DNA of 64,000 nt from Chryseobacterium indicum (GCF_021504595.1 NZ_JACSGT010000001.1:2666001-2730000), one strand, 5' to 3'. Shown: positions 34,125 through 43,526, numbered from the stretch's first letter. The notes: generated by a model not told the origin, from the letters alone. Translations and numbers: made by a program.

Positions 34125-34739
34125 ATGAAAAAAGTATTAATTATTAACGGAGGACAGAATTTCGGACATTCCGGAGGAAAATATAACCAGACCATCGCAG
34201 AGAACACTTTGGAAGTACTTAAGAGCTTTGAAAATGTAGAAGTAAAGATCACTAACGTAGACGAAGGGTATGATAAAAATGAAGAAGTGGCAAAATTTGT
34301 ATGGGCAGATTACATCATTTACCATACTCCGATCTGGTGGTTCCAGTTACCGAACGGTCTTAAAAAATATATTGATGAAGTCTTCACCGCAGGACACGCC
34401 AAAGGAATTTATATGAGCGACGGAAGAAGTGCCGATAATCCGAAGATCAACTACGGAACGGGAGGAATGCTTGGCGGAAGAAAATATATGGTAACCACAA
34501 GCTGGAACGCGCCTGCAACAGCATTTACGCTACCGGGAGAATTTTTTAAGGAGACCAGTGTAGACAATGGACCGTTATTTGGATTCCACCGGATGAATGC
34601 TTTCGTTTCTCTAGAAAAATTAGAAAGTTTCCACTTTCATGATGTCGAAAAAAATGCTGATGTAGAAAGAGATATGAAGCTGTACAGAGAACATCTTACC
34701 GAAGTTTTTGAAAAAGAATTAAAACCCCAGCTGGCGTAA
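34125..34739 (+). CDS. NAD(P)H-dependent oxidoreductase, MdaB/flavodoxin-fold type
   Basis: The 204-residue FMN/FAD-binding protein opens with VLIINGGQNFGHSGGKYNQT, the phosphate loop of flavodoxin-like quinone reductases, and has YHTPIWWFQLPNGLKKYIDE near residue 65, typical of MdaB/modulator of drug activity B. It should reduce quinones by two electrons and prevent redox cycling. Its TAA overlaps the ATG of the next gene by one base, an arrangement of translational coupling with the ABM-type quinol monooxygenase (MdaB is paired with YgiN in E. coli, the same gene order). The divergent LysR regulator probably controls it. Confidence 0.88.
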   Translation: MKKVLIINGGQNFGHSGGKYNQTIAENTLEVLKSFENVEVKITNVDEGYDKNEEVAKFVWADYIIYHTPIWWFQLPNGLKKYIDEVFTAGHAKGIYMSDGRSADNPKINYGTGGMLGGRKYMVTTSWNAPATAFTLPGEFFKETSVDNGPLFGFHRMNAFVSLEKLESFHFHDVEKNADVERDMKLYREHLTEVFEKELKPQLA

Positions 34740-35026
34740 TGAAGATTTATTTAACAGCCGTTATTAAAGCCAAAGAAGAATACAGAGCAGAAGTTCTGGA
34801 AGTTCTTCAGAATATGGTAAAAGAGACCGTGAAAGAGGAAGCCAACGAACTTTATACGCTTCACCAGGGAATTGAAGATAAAAACCAGTTTGTATTTTAT
34901 GAAATCTGGAAAAGCAGTGAAGGTTTAGCACAACATAACGAGCAGCCTTACATCAAAGCTTTCGGAGAACTGGTGGATGAAAAGCTTCAGGAGCAACCAC
35001 AGATTTATTTAACAGAAATTATTTAA
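34739..35026 (+). CDS. ABM-domain quinol monooxygenase (YgiN-like)
   Basis: The 95-residue protein has the antibiotic biosynthesis monooxygenase fold: a first strand (MKIYLTAVIKAKEEYRAE), a helix with VLQNMVKETVKEEA, then TLHQGIEDKNQFVFYEIWKS and QHNEQPYIKAF. YgiN-type proteins oxidise quinols back to quinones. The start overlaps the stop of the MdaB-like gene (TAATG), the same pair as mdaB-ygiN, so the two genes probably form a quinone redox cycle. Family call firm; reaction by analogy. Confidence 0.85.
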   Translation: MKIYLTAVIKAKEEYRAEVLEVLQNMVKETVKEEANELYTLHQGIEDKNQFVFYEIWKSSEGLAQHNEQPYIKAFGELVDEKLQEQPQIYLTEII

Positions 35027-35077
35027 AACACTATTAAATAACTGAATTTCAACAGTCTATTTAACAGTAAAATCAAC

Positions 35078-35830
35078 ATGAAAAAATTAACATTACTCAT
35101 CCTTGCCATCTTTATGGCAGGATTTATGCAGGCACAAACCAAAAAGTTTAAAAATATGGAAAAGAAAATTTTGTTCGTCATTACCAGTCATGGAACAAAA
35201 GGCGACACCGGTGAGAAAACAGGATATTATCTGGGGGAAGTGGCTCATCCGTGGGAAGTTCTTCACAAAGCAGGATATGAAATCGATTTTGTAAGTCCGA
35301 AAGGCGGAACTTCTCCGGTAGACGGATTTGATCTGAAAGATCCGGTAAACAAAGAATTCTGGGAAAACGAAAAGTATAAAAACAAGATCGATCATTCCAT
35401 GAAACCATCGGAAGTGAATCCGGAAGACTATAAAGCGATATTTTATGCGGGAGGTCATGGTGCGATGTGGGATTTTGCAGACAACACCGAACTGGCTTCC
35501 ATCGCTTCTCAAATTTTTGAAAACGGCGGTGTGGTTGCAGCAGTCTGCCACGGTCCGGCTGGTTTGGTCAACATTAAACTGAATAATGGTAAATATCTGG
35601 TTGACGGTAAAAAGATCAATTCTTTCACTAACGAAGAAGAAGCTGAAGTAAAATTAACCAACGTGGTTCCTTTCCTTCTGGAAGATAAGCTGAAAGAAAG
35701 AGGCGCAAAATTTGAGAAATCCGGACTTTGGCAGGTTCATGCAGTGAGCGACCAGAGAGTAATTACCGGGCAGAATCCTCAGTCTGCGAAAAGTGTAGGC
35801 GAAGAAATTCTAAAGGAATTGAAAAAATAA
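35078..35830 (+). CDS. Secreted DJ-1/PfpI family protein, Hsp31-like
   Basis: The 250-residue protein has a signal peptide (LTLLILAIFMAGFMQAQ), unusual for this mostly cytosolic family. The core shows the nucleophile elbow AAVCHGPAGL (Cys157) and the Glu of YYLGEVAHPWE (Glu54), with GGHGAMWDFA, all typical of Hsp31-like class I glutamine amidotransferase-fold proteins. These act as glyoxalase III, deglycase or chaperone. The gene follows the mdaB/ygiN pair by 51 nt and may be part of the same stress operon. An alternative start at the internal Met (MEKKILF, residue 27) would give a cytosolic form; both remain possible. Confidence 0.85.
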   Translation: MKKLTLLILAIFMAGFMQAQTKKFKNMEKKILFVITSHGTKGDTGEKTGYYLGEVAHPWEVLHKAGYEIDFVSPKGGTSPVDGFDLKDPVNKEFWENEKYKNKIDHSMKPSEVNPEDYKAIFYAGGHGAMWDFADNTELASIASQIFENGGVVAAVCHGPAGLVNIKLNNGKYLVDGKKINSFTNEEEAEVKLTNVVPFLLEDKLKERGAKFEKSGLWQVHAVSDQRVITGQNPQSAKSVGEEILKELKK

Positions 35831-35838
35831 ACAGACTA

Positions 35839-36039
35839 GTTTAAACTAATTTCAGAATAAACCGCAAAAGGGACAAAAGATAATGATAAAGCGAATTTCC
35901 AGAATAATCAAAGTGCTCAAAAGAATAAAAATCAAAGATTTTTAAAAACTATTGTGACCTTTTTTATTTATAATCACCAACTTTAAATAAAAGTTGAGTT
36001 GATCCTTTTGACTTTTGCGGTTAAATAAAAAGTTTAAAC
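35839..36039. repeat. ACCGCAAAAG inverted-repeat element, copy 3
   Basis: Bounded by GTTTAAAC on both sides with inner ends AAACCGCAAAAG / CTTTTGCGGTTAA, about 200 nt, same orientation as copies 1 and 2. It starts 8 nt after the DJ-1 gene stop. Confidence 0.85.
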
Positions 36040-36052
36040 AGATTTAATAATG

Positions 36053-36090
36053 AAAAGAGCTTTTCAGATATGGAAAGCTCTTTTGTTTTT
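36053..36090. terminator. Hairpin terminator between convergent genes
   Basis: A stem AAAAGAGCTTTTC / GGAAAGCTCTTTT with T and A tails lies between the DJ-1 operon and the carboxymuconolactone decarboxylase-family gene and could serve both strands. Confidence 0.8.
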
Positions 36091-36108
36091 ACCCTTGGCG
36101 TTTAAACA

Positions 36109-36552
36109 TTATTTTCCAATCGGCATATGGGTAGAAATGGCAATTCTGTTCCACATATTAATGACAATACCTGCCATAATAATATCTGAAATCTGGGTTT
36201 CATCAAAAAGTTCTTTTGCCTTCTGATAGGTTTCTTCGGTTAATCCTTTCTCACTGATTAACGTAATTTCTTCCGCAATCATCAGAATAACCTGTTCTTC
36301 CTCCGTATAAAGTTCTTTCGCATCTCTCCATGCATTCAGCAGGAAAATTCTTTGCGGTGTTTCGCCATACTTCAATGCATCTTTCGTATGCATATCCAGA
36401 CAGAAAGCACATCCGTTGATCTGCGAAGCTCTGATTTTGATTAATTCTTTCTGAATCGGACTTAAAAAGCTGTTCTGAAGAGAAGTTTCCATGCCTATTC
36501 CCGCTTTGTACGCAGCAGGATGAACGGTTGTCCAGTTGAATCTTGCACTCAT
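36109..36552 (-). CDS. Carboxymuconolactone decarboxylase-family (AhpD-like) protein
   Basis: The 147-residue all-helical protein contains INGCAFCLDMHTKDALKYGE, the CxxC...H motif of AhpD-like peroxidase/alkylhydroperoxidase-like proteins. These have thiol peroxidase activity or act as electron donors to AhpC. The start MSARFNWTTVHPAAYKAGIG is typical of the CMD subgroup. It is downstream of and co-oriented with a Crp/Fnr-type regulator (65-nt gap), a pair I recall in flavobacteria. Family call firm, actual substrate unknown. Confidence 0.9.
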   Translation of the reverse strand: MSARFNWTTVHPAAYKAGIGMETSLQNSFLSPIQKELIKIRASQINGCAFCLDMHTKDALKYGETPQRIFLLNAWRDAKELYTEEEQVILMIAEEITLISEKGLTEETYQKAKELFDETQISDIIMAGIVINMWNRIAISTHMPIGK

Positions 36553-36617
36553 AATATTTTGGTTTAAATTTCTGAGACAAAGTTCCGGTTTGAAGTCTGT
36601 AAAAATCTTAAACTGGT

Positions 36618-37190
36618 TTAAGAACGTAATTTCGCCCTGATTTCACTTAAATATTCCGGAGTAAAACCCAAAAAAGAAGCCACTAAATATTGCGGAATTC
36701 TCTGGATAAACCACGGATATTGGGTACTGAAATGCACATACAGCTCTTCCCTGGAAAATTCGTAAAGATAACGGATGCGCCTTTCTGAAGCGGCATATGC
36801 TCTCTGATAGATCATCCTGAAATACCTCTCCATAACGGGATGCTTTTTCAGCAGTTCTTCCTGATCTTTTAAATCAATTTTTAAAAGGTGTGATTTCTCA
36901 ACCGACTGGATGGAAAAGTTGGAGACACCCTGTCTTTCGTACGCAAAAGTATCGGTGATCCACCAGTTTTCAATTGCAAATTCCGTAGTCTGCTCCACTC
37001 CTTTTTCATTGATGAAAAATTTTCTCAGACAGCCTTTTTCCACAAAATACATCGACCGGCAGATTTCTCCTTCAGTCATCAGATTCTGTTTCTTCTTACT
37101 ATCCATTGGTTGAAAAAATGAAAGAATGGAAGAAAATTCATCATCGGTTACCGAAATAAATTTTTCCAAATGCTGCCTGAAAGTTTCCAT
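36618..37190 (-). CDS. Crp/Fnr-family transcriptional regulator
   Basis: I chose ATG at 37190 (METFRQHLEKF, 190 residues); the open frame extends 19 codons further but with Lys-rich unlikely sequence. Residues 1-115 form a cyclic-nucleotide-binding-like barrel (MYFVEKGCLRKFFINEKG; EQTTEFAIENWWITD), and the C-terminus has an HTH-like helix pair (QYLVASFLGFTPEYLSEIRA). It lacks the conserved Arg for cAMP and the Cys cluster of FNR, as is common in flavobacterial members whose ligand is unknown. It is divergent to a DUF1304 gene (68 nt from its start) and upstream of an AhpD-like gene, probable targets. Confidence 0.88.
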   Translation of the reverse strand: METFRQHLEKFISVTDDEFSSILSFFQPMDSKKKQNLMTEGEICRSMYFVEKGCLRKFFINEKGVEQTTEFAIENWWITDTFAYERQGVSNFSIQSVEKSHLLKIDLKDQEELLKKHPVMERYFRMIYQRAYAASERRIRYLYEFSREELYVHFSTQYPWFIQRIPQYLVASFLGFTPEYLSEIRAKLRS

Positions 37191-37258
37191 TTTTTTTGAA
37201 AATTGTATAACCAAACTTAACTTTATTTTTTTAGTTTTACAAAACAAAAACGTAAATT

Positions 37259-37624
37259 ATGGAAATTGTAGCTAAAATACTCATCGCCGCTGTTGCCCTC
37301 GAACACCTTTATATTCTCTGGATGGAAATGTTTGCCTGGGAAACCAAAGGAAAAGAAGTTTTCAAAGCAGCCTTGCCTCCCGAAATGTTTAAACCGACCA
37401 AAGGTTTAGCCGCCAATCAGGGACTGTACAACGGTTTTCTTGCAGCCGGACTCATCTGGTCATTCTTCATTGAAGATCCGAAATGGCAGACCAATATCGC
37501 TTTATTTTTCTTAGGATGTGTTGTCGTTGCCGGAATTTACGGTGCTATTTCAGCAACAAAGAAAATCTTTTTTGTTCAGGCGTTACCGGCAATTCTGGCG
37601 ATTGCTGCGGTGCTTTTAAAATAA
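37259..37624 (+). CDS. DUF1304 family integral membrane protein
   Basis: The 121-residue protein has four predicted membrane helices (about 3-22, 54-70, 78-96 and 103-120) and the DUF1304 signature ALEHLYILWMEMFAW plus FKPTKGLAANQGLYNGFLA. Its function is unknown; the family is widespread and sometimes linked to peroxide or solvent stress. It is read divergently from the Crp/Fnr gene with a short intergenic region, so it is a likely target of that regulator. Confidence 0.88.
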   Translation: MEIVAKILIAAVALEHLYILWMEMFAWETKGKEVFKAALPPEMFKPTKGLAANQGLYNGFLAAGLIWSFFIEDPKWQTNIALFFLGCVVVAGIYGAISATKKIFFVQALPAILAIAAVLLK

Positions 37625-37724
37625 AATCCCTACCGCCGATTTTATACACTTCATCATTTTGAAGTAAAAAAATTTCCTCTCTATTAAAATAAATGAGGAA
37701 TATTTGTATGGGTAACCTTCTGCT

Positions 37725-37831
37725 GTACGCTGAGCGGAGCCGAAGCGTACTGTAAGAAGACTCCTTATTTCCTCTCTAATAAAATATTTGTGTTGGTAAC
37801 CTTTCGTACGCTTCGGCTCCGCTCAGCGTAC
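37725..37831. repeat. Inverted pair of 26-bp palindromes
   Basis: 37725-37750 and 37806-37831 both have GTACGC arms around the GAGCGGAGCCGA core, in opposite orientation, with CCTCTCTA(T/A)TAAAATA repeats nearby. They form one large inverted structure in the gap between the DUF1304 and thioredoxin genes. Confidence 0.8.
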
Positions 37832-37871
37832 GGTAGAAATCCACAAGTTCCAATCAATCTGCTAAACAAAA

Positions 37872-38339
37872 TCATTTGTTTAAAAGCTCTTTGAGCTTCT
37901 CCTTTAATCCTTCAGGTTTAAACAATCCTTTATGATATTCAATCAAATTTCCATATTTATCCAAAATAATCCACAAAGGATAAACCGGCTGACTTTTATT
38001 CTTTGATAAAGCCAGAGCCAGCTCATGAATTCCTGAATTTCCGTTAGGCAGATAATGGTATTCTTTTCCTAAAAAACGGATGTTCTCTTTTGTTTTTTCA
38101 GTTTCAAAATTGATAATATAGAAATGCTGATTGATGAGTTCAACCAGTTCTTTATCTTTATTTAAATTAAATTTTTCGATTTTACAGACGCTGCACCAAT
38201 CGGTATAAAGACGAATAATGATGGGTTTAGGATCTTCCTTCTGCTGAATTTTCAAATCCGAAAAAGTGCCGGTTTTCATCTGCGAAAGACAAAAACACGG
38301 CACCAACATTAAAAATAAAAATATCGTTAGGCTTTTCAT
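37872..38339 (-). CDS. Exported thioredoxin-like protein
   Basis: The 155-residue protein has a signal peptide (SLTIFLFLMLVPCFCLSQ) and the redox motif TDWCSVCKIEKF near residue 48 in a thioredoxin fold (PIIIRLYTDWCSVC; VYPLWIILDKYGNL with cis-Pro). It should act as a periplasmic thiol-disulfide oxidoreductase or reductase. It lies downstream of a TonB-dependent receptor on the same strand (about 200 nt gap holding an inverted-repeat element). Substrates are unknown. Confidence 0.85.
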   Translation of the reverse strand: MKSLTIFLFLMLVPCFCLSQMKTGTFSDLKIQQKEDPKPIIIRLYTDWCSVCKIEKFNLNKDKELVELINQHFYIINFETEKTKENIRFLGKEYHYLPNGNSGIHELALALSKNKSQPVYPLWIILDKYGNLIEYHKGLFKPEGLKEKLKELLNK

Positions 38340-38361
38340 TTTATATATGTTTTTTCTTATA

Positions 38362-38530
38362 AAAATCTTTTAAACGCAAAGTTTTAATTTTTTCTATTTC
38401 ATATAAGTGAGCAAAGATGGATCAACAGGTTGATTTGATAAAGCTTTTCCTTACGCTTCATGAAGCAAATTTATTTGCCTTTGCTTTCTAAAAATATTCT
38501 TGTTCATTAGAAAAATCTTTGCGTTAAAAA
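38362..38530. repeat. AACGCAAAG inverted-repeat element
   Basis: TTTTAAACGCAAAG at about 38367 and CTTTGCGTTAAAAA at about 38517 are imperfect inverted ends of a segment of about 165 nt that has no open frame. It is of the same general type as the ACCGCAAAAG elements but with different interior sequence. Confidence 0.55.
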
Positions 38531-38537
38531 TTCACAA

Positions 38538-40607
38538 CTATTTTAAAGTATATTTCACCCCCAAAAAACCTCTTATTTTCTGCATCGGCGCATATCCGTA
38601 CGTCGTATCAAAAGTATAACGATAAGGATTGCTTACCGGATCATTTACATTTTTATCAAACGGATCAAAAGGTCGCATCAAAGGATTTTTCGGAGTAAAA
38701 TTGAATAAGTTTTTAATTCCGCAATACACTTCAAATCCGGATTTAAAACTCTTCGAAACCTGAATATTCGCCAAAGTATACAATGGAGAATATTCCGGTC
38801 GGTAATCATTCGGTAAAACCGGCAGCCGCATCGGTCCGTAAAACTGCCCTGTAAAATCTACTGTCAGATTATTTTTGAACTTATAAATCAGATTATAAGT
38901 TCCGCTCCATTTCGGGGCATGAAGCTGCTGCGATTTTTCATTTTCCCCATCAAACTTCTGATAAACATCCAGATACGTCACTCCCAGATTAACACTCAAA
39001 GGAAGATCAAAAGTATAATCCAGATTTAAAGAAGCTCCTCTCGAAATTCCGTACCCCTGAAGATTATCATAAATAATTTTCGCAGGATCAGAATCGAAAT
39101 CGCCGACAATTTTGTTGCTGAAATACGTATAAAATGCAGAAGCATCCAAATTAATCAACTGGTCTCCAGCAGGAATTTTCCAAACGTAATTTACATTTCC
39201 ATTGATGGATTTTTCCGGCTTTAAATTCGACTGAATCACCACTTCACGCGAACCCGTTAATGCAGCGTGATCTTCGGTAAACAAATTCACCACACGGAAA
39301 CCTGTTCCGAAATTGAATCGTACAGTATGATAAGGATTCGGCGAAAATTTCCATGCAAAGCGAGGCGAATGTACAGCATGATGAATTTTATCATAATCCA
39401 ATCTGTACCCCAACAGCAACGTATTTTTCTCATTAATTTCCCACTGATCCTGAACAAAAGCTCCAAAAATAGGCGACCTCATCGGTTCGTTGGTTAATCC
39501 GTCTGCAGACAATGTTCCGGGCGTATTGTCATCATAATACGTCTTTTTAAAAGTAATCCCCAGAATCAAATCATGATTTCCGAATTTTTTATCCCAATAT
39601 GTCTGGGTAAAAGCCACTTTCTGATTTGCCAGAAAAGGATTACTGCCGTAAAAAGAATTCTGGTCATGAAAATTAAAGGAAAACTGAGTAATGATATTCT
39701 CTTTTAACGGCCATTGATAAACCCCGAAAGCTTCTACTCTATTCGTATAAATACTCTCTCCGTATACTTCATTGCTTCCCCGATACGATCTATTCCACTG
39801 CATTTCTCCGCCAAAGCGGTCTTCATATAAATATCTCAGAGCAAAACTCCCCAATCGACTTTCCTTCCTCCGGAAATCCCATTTGTTAAAAACTGAAATT
39901 CTGTTCTGCAAAGCTCCATCCGTAAAATTGTCTTTATTGTCATCGAATCTTTTTGTATAGTTAAAATAGTTCATGCTCAACAGCGAAGCGACATTCTTTC
40001 CCAAATTAAATTTCGTGGAAAGATCAACATTATTTTCACTCCAGGTTGTCGTCATGAGATCGACACTTAATTTGGGTGCAGTCAAAGCATTTTTAGTAAT
40101 AATATTTATGACTCCGCCCATTGCTTCGGAGCCGTAAATAGAAGAAGCTGGACCTTTTACTACCTCAATTCTGTCAACAAGACTGTTGGGAATTCCGCTC
40201 AGTCCGTAAACGGTGGACAGCGAACTGACAATCGGCATTCCGTCAATCAAAATCATCGTGTAAGGTCCTTCCAGTCCGTTGATGTGAATATCTCCCGTGT
40301 TGCAGACGGAACAATTTAACTGAGGTTTTACTCCATTGACCATGGAAATGGCTTCAAAAATGCTAGGAGTCGGATTTTTCTGGAAAAACTTCTGTGAATA
40401 AATTTCAACATTTACAGGACTTTTTGATTTGCTGATAGGTTTTATCGTTCCTGTAATCACCACATCATCAATATCTTTTGTTTTGATTTTTGGGTTTGAA
40501 ACTTTTGCAGAATCCTTTTCCTTTGAACCGTTCAAAGCCAGACTGTCCGTTTCCTGTGAAAAGCAGAACCCCGAAAAGAAGATTGCAGAAAATAATATTC
40601 GCCTCAT
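38538..40607 (-). CDS. TonB-dependent outer-membrane receptor (689 aa)
   Basis: I chose ATG at 40607 (MRRILFSAIFFSGFCFSQ, signal peptide), as the longer frame has no signal. The plug domain follows (IDDVVITGTIKPISKSKSPV as TonB box and start; LIDGMPIVSSLSTVYGLS; GPASSIYGSEAMGGVINI), then a 22-strand-type barrel that ends in YTLK. The plug contains CSVCNTGDIHINGLEG, a Cys pair of the subgroup that is often linked to metal or thiol-related uptake. Substrate unknown. A thioredoxin-like gene lies downstream. Call firm at family level. Confidence 0.92.
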   Translation of the reverse strand: MRRILFSAIFFSGFCFSQETDSLALNGSKEKDSAKVSNPKIKTKDIDDVVITGTIKPISKSKSPVNVEIYSQKFFQKNPTPSIFEAISMVNGVKPQLNCSVCNTGDIHINGLEGPYTMILIDGMPIVSSLSTVYGLSGIPNSLVDRIEVVKGPASSIYGSEAMGGVINIITKNALTAPKLSVDLMTTTWSENNVDLSTKFNLGKNVASLLSMNYFNYTKRFDDNKDNFTDGALQNRISVFNKWDFRRKESRLGSFALRYLYEDRFGGEMQWNRSYRGSNEVYGESIYTNRVEAFGVYQWPLKENIITQFSFNFHDQNSFYGSNPFLANQKVAFTQTYWDKKFGNHDLILGITFKKTYYDDNTPGTLSADGLTNEPMRSPIFGAFVQDQWEINEKNTLLLGYRLDYDKIHHAVHSPRFAWKFSPNPYHTVRFNFGTGFRVVNLFTEDHAALTGSREVVIQSNLKPEKSINGNVNYVWKIPAGDQLINLDASAFYTYFSNKIVGDFDSDPAKIIYDNLQGYGISRGASLNLDYTFDLPLSVNLGVTYLDVYQKFDGENEKSQQLHAPKWSGTYNLIYKFKNNLTVDFTGQFYGPMRLPVLPNDYRPEYSPLYTLANIQVSKSFKSGFEVYCGIKNLFNFTPKNPLMRPFDPFDKNVNDPVSNPYRYTFDTTYGYAPMQKIRGFLGVKYTLK

Positions 40608-40699
40608 GAAATTATAATTGTTAGACAAAGCTAACAATTATTTTCTAACCACAAAACTCATCTGAAAAATATTATTAAATTGAATTCATGAAAAAGTGT

Positions 40700-40707
40700 T
40701 AAATTTG
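40700..40707 (+). promoter_or_regulatory. Candidate -7 element (TAAATTTG) for hmgA
   Basis: TAAATTTG lies 22 nt before the hmgA ATG, giving a start of transcription near 40713. A TTG at about 40680 could serve as -33. Confidence 0.6.
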
Positions 40708-40729
40708 AGAATCAACATATAAAAGTAAA

Positions 40730-41917
40730 ATGAGATATCATCAGTCGGGAAATATTCCCCAGAAAAGACACACGATTTTTAAATCTCCTGAAGATAAATT
40801 TTACTATGAACAGCTTTTCGGGACGGAAGGTTTTCATGGAATTTCTTCTTTATTGTACCACATTCACCGTCCTACACAGATAAAATCCATCGGCGAACCG
40901 AAAGACGTAGCCCCGAAAATTGTTATTGATAAAAACGTAACGCCAAGAATGTTTAAGGGAATGAACGTAACTCCCGAAGACGATTTTATGGACAGCCGTA
41001 AGTTCTTAATGGTGAACAACGACCTGAAAATGGGACTGTCGAAGCCAAGAAAATCAATGGATTATTTTTATAAAAATGCCGAGTGCGATGAACTTTTATA
41101 CGCACACAGCGGAAGCGGAATCTTAAAAACTTTTGTAGGAAATCTTGAATTTTCTGTGGGGGATTATTTAATTATTCCTAGAGGAACTATTTATCAGGTG
41201 GAACTGCATTCTGATGATACAGTTTTCTTTATTCTGGAAAGTCATTCGCCAATTTACACTCCAAAAAGATACAGAAACGAATTCGGACAATTACTGGAAC
41301 ACTCTCCTTTCTGCGAAAGGGACATCATCACTCCTACTTTTGTGGAACCGAAAGACGAAAAAGGAGAATTTTTAATTAAAGTAAAAAAAGAAAACCAGAT
41401 TACAGACTTCATCTACGCAACACATCCGTTTGATGTTGTGGGATGGGACGGTTATTTTTATCCTTATAAATTCAATATCAAAAACTTTGAGCCGATCACA
41501 GGTAGAATTCATCAACCGCCTCCGGTTCACCAAACTTTTGAAGCCCATAATTTCGTTGTCTGCTCGTTCTGTGCAAGAATGTACGATTATCATCCACAAG
41601 CCATTCCGGCTCCTTATAATCACTCAAATATTGATTCGGATGAGGTTTTATTTTATACGGAAGGCGATTTCATGAGCCGAAACCATATCGATTTAATGGA
41701 TTTCACGCTTCACCCGGGAGGAATTGTTCACGGACCGCATCCGGGAGCTATGGAAAGAAGCATCGGTAAAAAATTCACGGAAGAATATGCTGTAATGGTA
41801 GATCCTTTCAGACCTTTAAAAATTACCGAAGAAGCTTTAAAAGTGGAAGATCCTTCTTACAAAACTTCATGGCTGGAAAGTGAAGACAATCATCTTGAAG
41901 ACCGCTCTCAGGAGTAA
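40730..41917 (+). CDS. hmgA: Homogentisate 1,2-dioxygenase
   Basis: The 395-residue enzyme opens the ring of homogentisate to maleylacetoacetate with O2 and Fe(II), a step in tyrosine degradation. The C-terminal cupin has the metal-binding HPGGIVHGPHPGAMERSIGK and the preceding DEVLFYTEGDF. The start RYHQSGNIPQKRHTIFKSPE is typical of Bacteroidota HmgA. It stands between a terminator and a candidate promoter. Other tyrosine genes (HPPD and fumarylacetoacetase) lie 2.6-4.4 kb downstream on the same strand but not in one operon. Call firm. Confidence 0.95.
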   Translation: MRYHQSGNIPQKRHTIFKSPEDKFYYEQLFGTEGFHGISSLLYHIHRPTQIKSIGEPKDVAPKIVIDKNVTPRMFKGMNVTPEDDFMDSRKFLMVNNDLKMGLSKPRKSMDYFYKNAECDELLYAHSGSGILKTFVGNLEFSVGDYLIIPRGTIYQVELHSDDTVFFILESHSPIYTPKRYRNEFGQLLEHSPFCERDIITPTFVEPKDEKGEFLIKVKKENQITDFIYATHPFDVVGWDGYFYPYKFNIKNFEPITGRIHQPPPVHQTFEAHNFVVCSFCARMYDYHPQAIPAPYNHSNIDSDEVLFYTEGDFMSRNHIDLMDFTLHPGGIVHGPHPGAMERSIGKKFTEEYAVMVDPFRPLKITEEALKVEDPSYKTSWLESEDNHLEDRSQE

Positions 41918-41977
41918 TACTTCTTTTGGCGACTGGCTTCCGGCTTTTAGCACTGAAATTATTTTCAAAATATATTG

Positions 41978-42011
41978 AGGACTGAATATTAATATTTCAG
42001 TCCTTTTTTTG
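41978..42011 (+). terminator. Rho-independent terminator after hmgA
   Basis: An almost perfect palindrome (AGGACTGAATATT / AATATTTCAGTCCT) is followed by TTTTTTT. Confidence 0.85.
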
Positions 42012-42115
42012 AATCAATTTAATTAAAACATGATAAAAATCTTCGAATAATAAGACTAAGTAAAAACAATATGAACTATCTTTAAGACTAAGAAAAATTC
42101 ATAAAAAATTTCAAT

Positions 42116-43390
42116 ATGCAAAATTACATCAGCGCAGAAGAAGCTATTTATACCATTAAAAGCGGAAACCGTGTATTTTTTCACGGAAGCGCCTGTACTC
42201 CGAATTACTTAATTGATGAACTGGCGAGGCAATCCCATCGTTTGGATAATGTAGAAATGGTTTCCATTACCCAGCAGGGAAATGTGGAAATTGCAAAACC
42301 TGAGTACAAAGACAAATTTTTCGTTAATTCTTTATTTGTTTCGTCTCCTGTACGCGATGCAGTGAATTCCGACAGAGGAGATTTTGTTCCCGTATTTCTA
42401 AGTGAAATTCCTATTCTTTTCAGAAAAAATATATTACCGCTTGATGTTGCTTTAATTACTGTTTCACCGCCCGACAGACATGGTTTCTGTACATTGGGAA
42501 CCTCCGTGGATGTTGCAAGAGCTGCGGTGGATACCGCAAAAATCATTGTCGCCGTAGTGAATCCTTTAATGCCGAGAACGCATGGCGACGGAATGATCCA
42601 CATCAGCAGAATTCATAAGCTTGTATGGCATGAAGAAGAACTTCCCACTGTGGATTACGGCGCAAAAGTAGGTCCGGAAGAAATGCTGGTCGGTAAAAAT
42701 GTTGCGGAATTAATTGACGATAAATCCACCCTGCAAATGGGAATAGGAACCATTCCGGATGCGGTTCTGAAATGTCTTCATAATCATAAAGATCTGGGAG
42801 TACATACCGAAATGCTGAGTGACGGTGTAATTGATCTGATCCAGAATGATGTCATCAACAATAAATATAAAGGCTACAACGACAATAAAACCATCACCAG
42901 TTTCTGTTTTGGCACAAGAAAACTGTATGATTACGTGGACGATAACACGGTATTTTCATTTGATGATGTAAGTACGGTAAATTTCCCGATCAATATCATG
43001 AGAAATAATAAAATGGTTGCGATTAATTCTGCCATTGAAATTGATCTTACCGGACAGGTTTGTGCAGATTCTATCGGAACGATGCAGTACAGCGGAATCG
43101 GCGGACAGATGGACTTTATGAGAGGAGCCGCATTGAGCGAAGACGGAAAACCGATCATCGCCATTACTTCGAGAACCAAAAAAGGAGTGTCCAGAATTGT
43201 TCCTTTCCTGAAACAGGGAGCCGGAGTGGTAACCACAAGAGGACATATTCATTGGGTGGTAACGGAATACGGAACCGCTTACCTTTACGGAAAAAATTTA
43301 AGGCAGAGAGCTCAGGAATTAATCAGTATTGCGCATCCCGATGACAGGGAAATGCTGGAAAAAGCTGCCTATGAAAGGTTTAAGCACTAA
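42116..43390 (+). CDS. Acetyl-CoA hydrolase/transferase family protein
   Basis: The 424-residue protein belongs to the family of 4-hydroxybutyrate CoA-transferase and acetyl-CoA hydrolase. The catalytic Glu is in VHTEMLSDGVIDL and the Gly-rich CoA loop in GIGGQMDFMRGAALS; PPDRHGFCTLG and YSGIGGQMDF are also typical. It transfers or removes CoA from short acyl groups such as acetate, propionate or 4-hydroxybutyrate; the substrate cannot be fixed from sequence. It lies among tyrosine-degradation genes, whose products fumarate and acetoacetate may make an acetoacetate-related CoA-transfer plausible. It stands alone as a transcription unit. Confidence 0.88.
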   Translation: MQNYISAEEAIYTIKSGNRVFFHGSACTPNYLIDELARQSHRLDNVEMVSITQQGNVEIAKPEYKDKFFVNSLFVSSPVRDAVNSDRGDFVPVFLSEIPILFRKNILPLDVALITVSPPDRHGFCTLGTSVDVARAAVDTAKIIVAVVNPLMPRTHGDGMIHISRIHKLVWHEEELPTVDYGAKVGPEEMLVGKNVAELIDDKSTLQMGIGTIPDAVLKCLHNHKDLGVHTEMLSDGVIDLIQNDVINNKYKGYNDNKTITSFCFGTRKLYDYVDDNTVFSFDDVSTVNFPINIMRNNKMVAINSAIEIDLTGQVCADSIGTMQYSGIGGQMDFMRGAALSEDGKPIIAITSRTKKGVSRIVPFLKQGAGVVTTRGHIHWVVTEYGTAYLYGKNLRQRAQELISIAHPDDREMLEKAAYERFKH

Positions 43391-43526
43391 TATTCTCTAT
43401 ATTTTAAGAGCTTATTCTTCTTTCTGCCAGTCAAAAAAACAGTCTGCGATTTAACATAATGAAATAGTTAAAAAAAAATCAGTCAATTGGCAGTATATTT
43501 GCAAAAAAGCTTTTAAAAACAGGAAA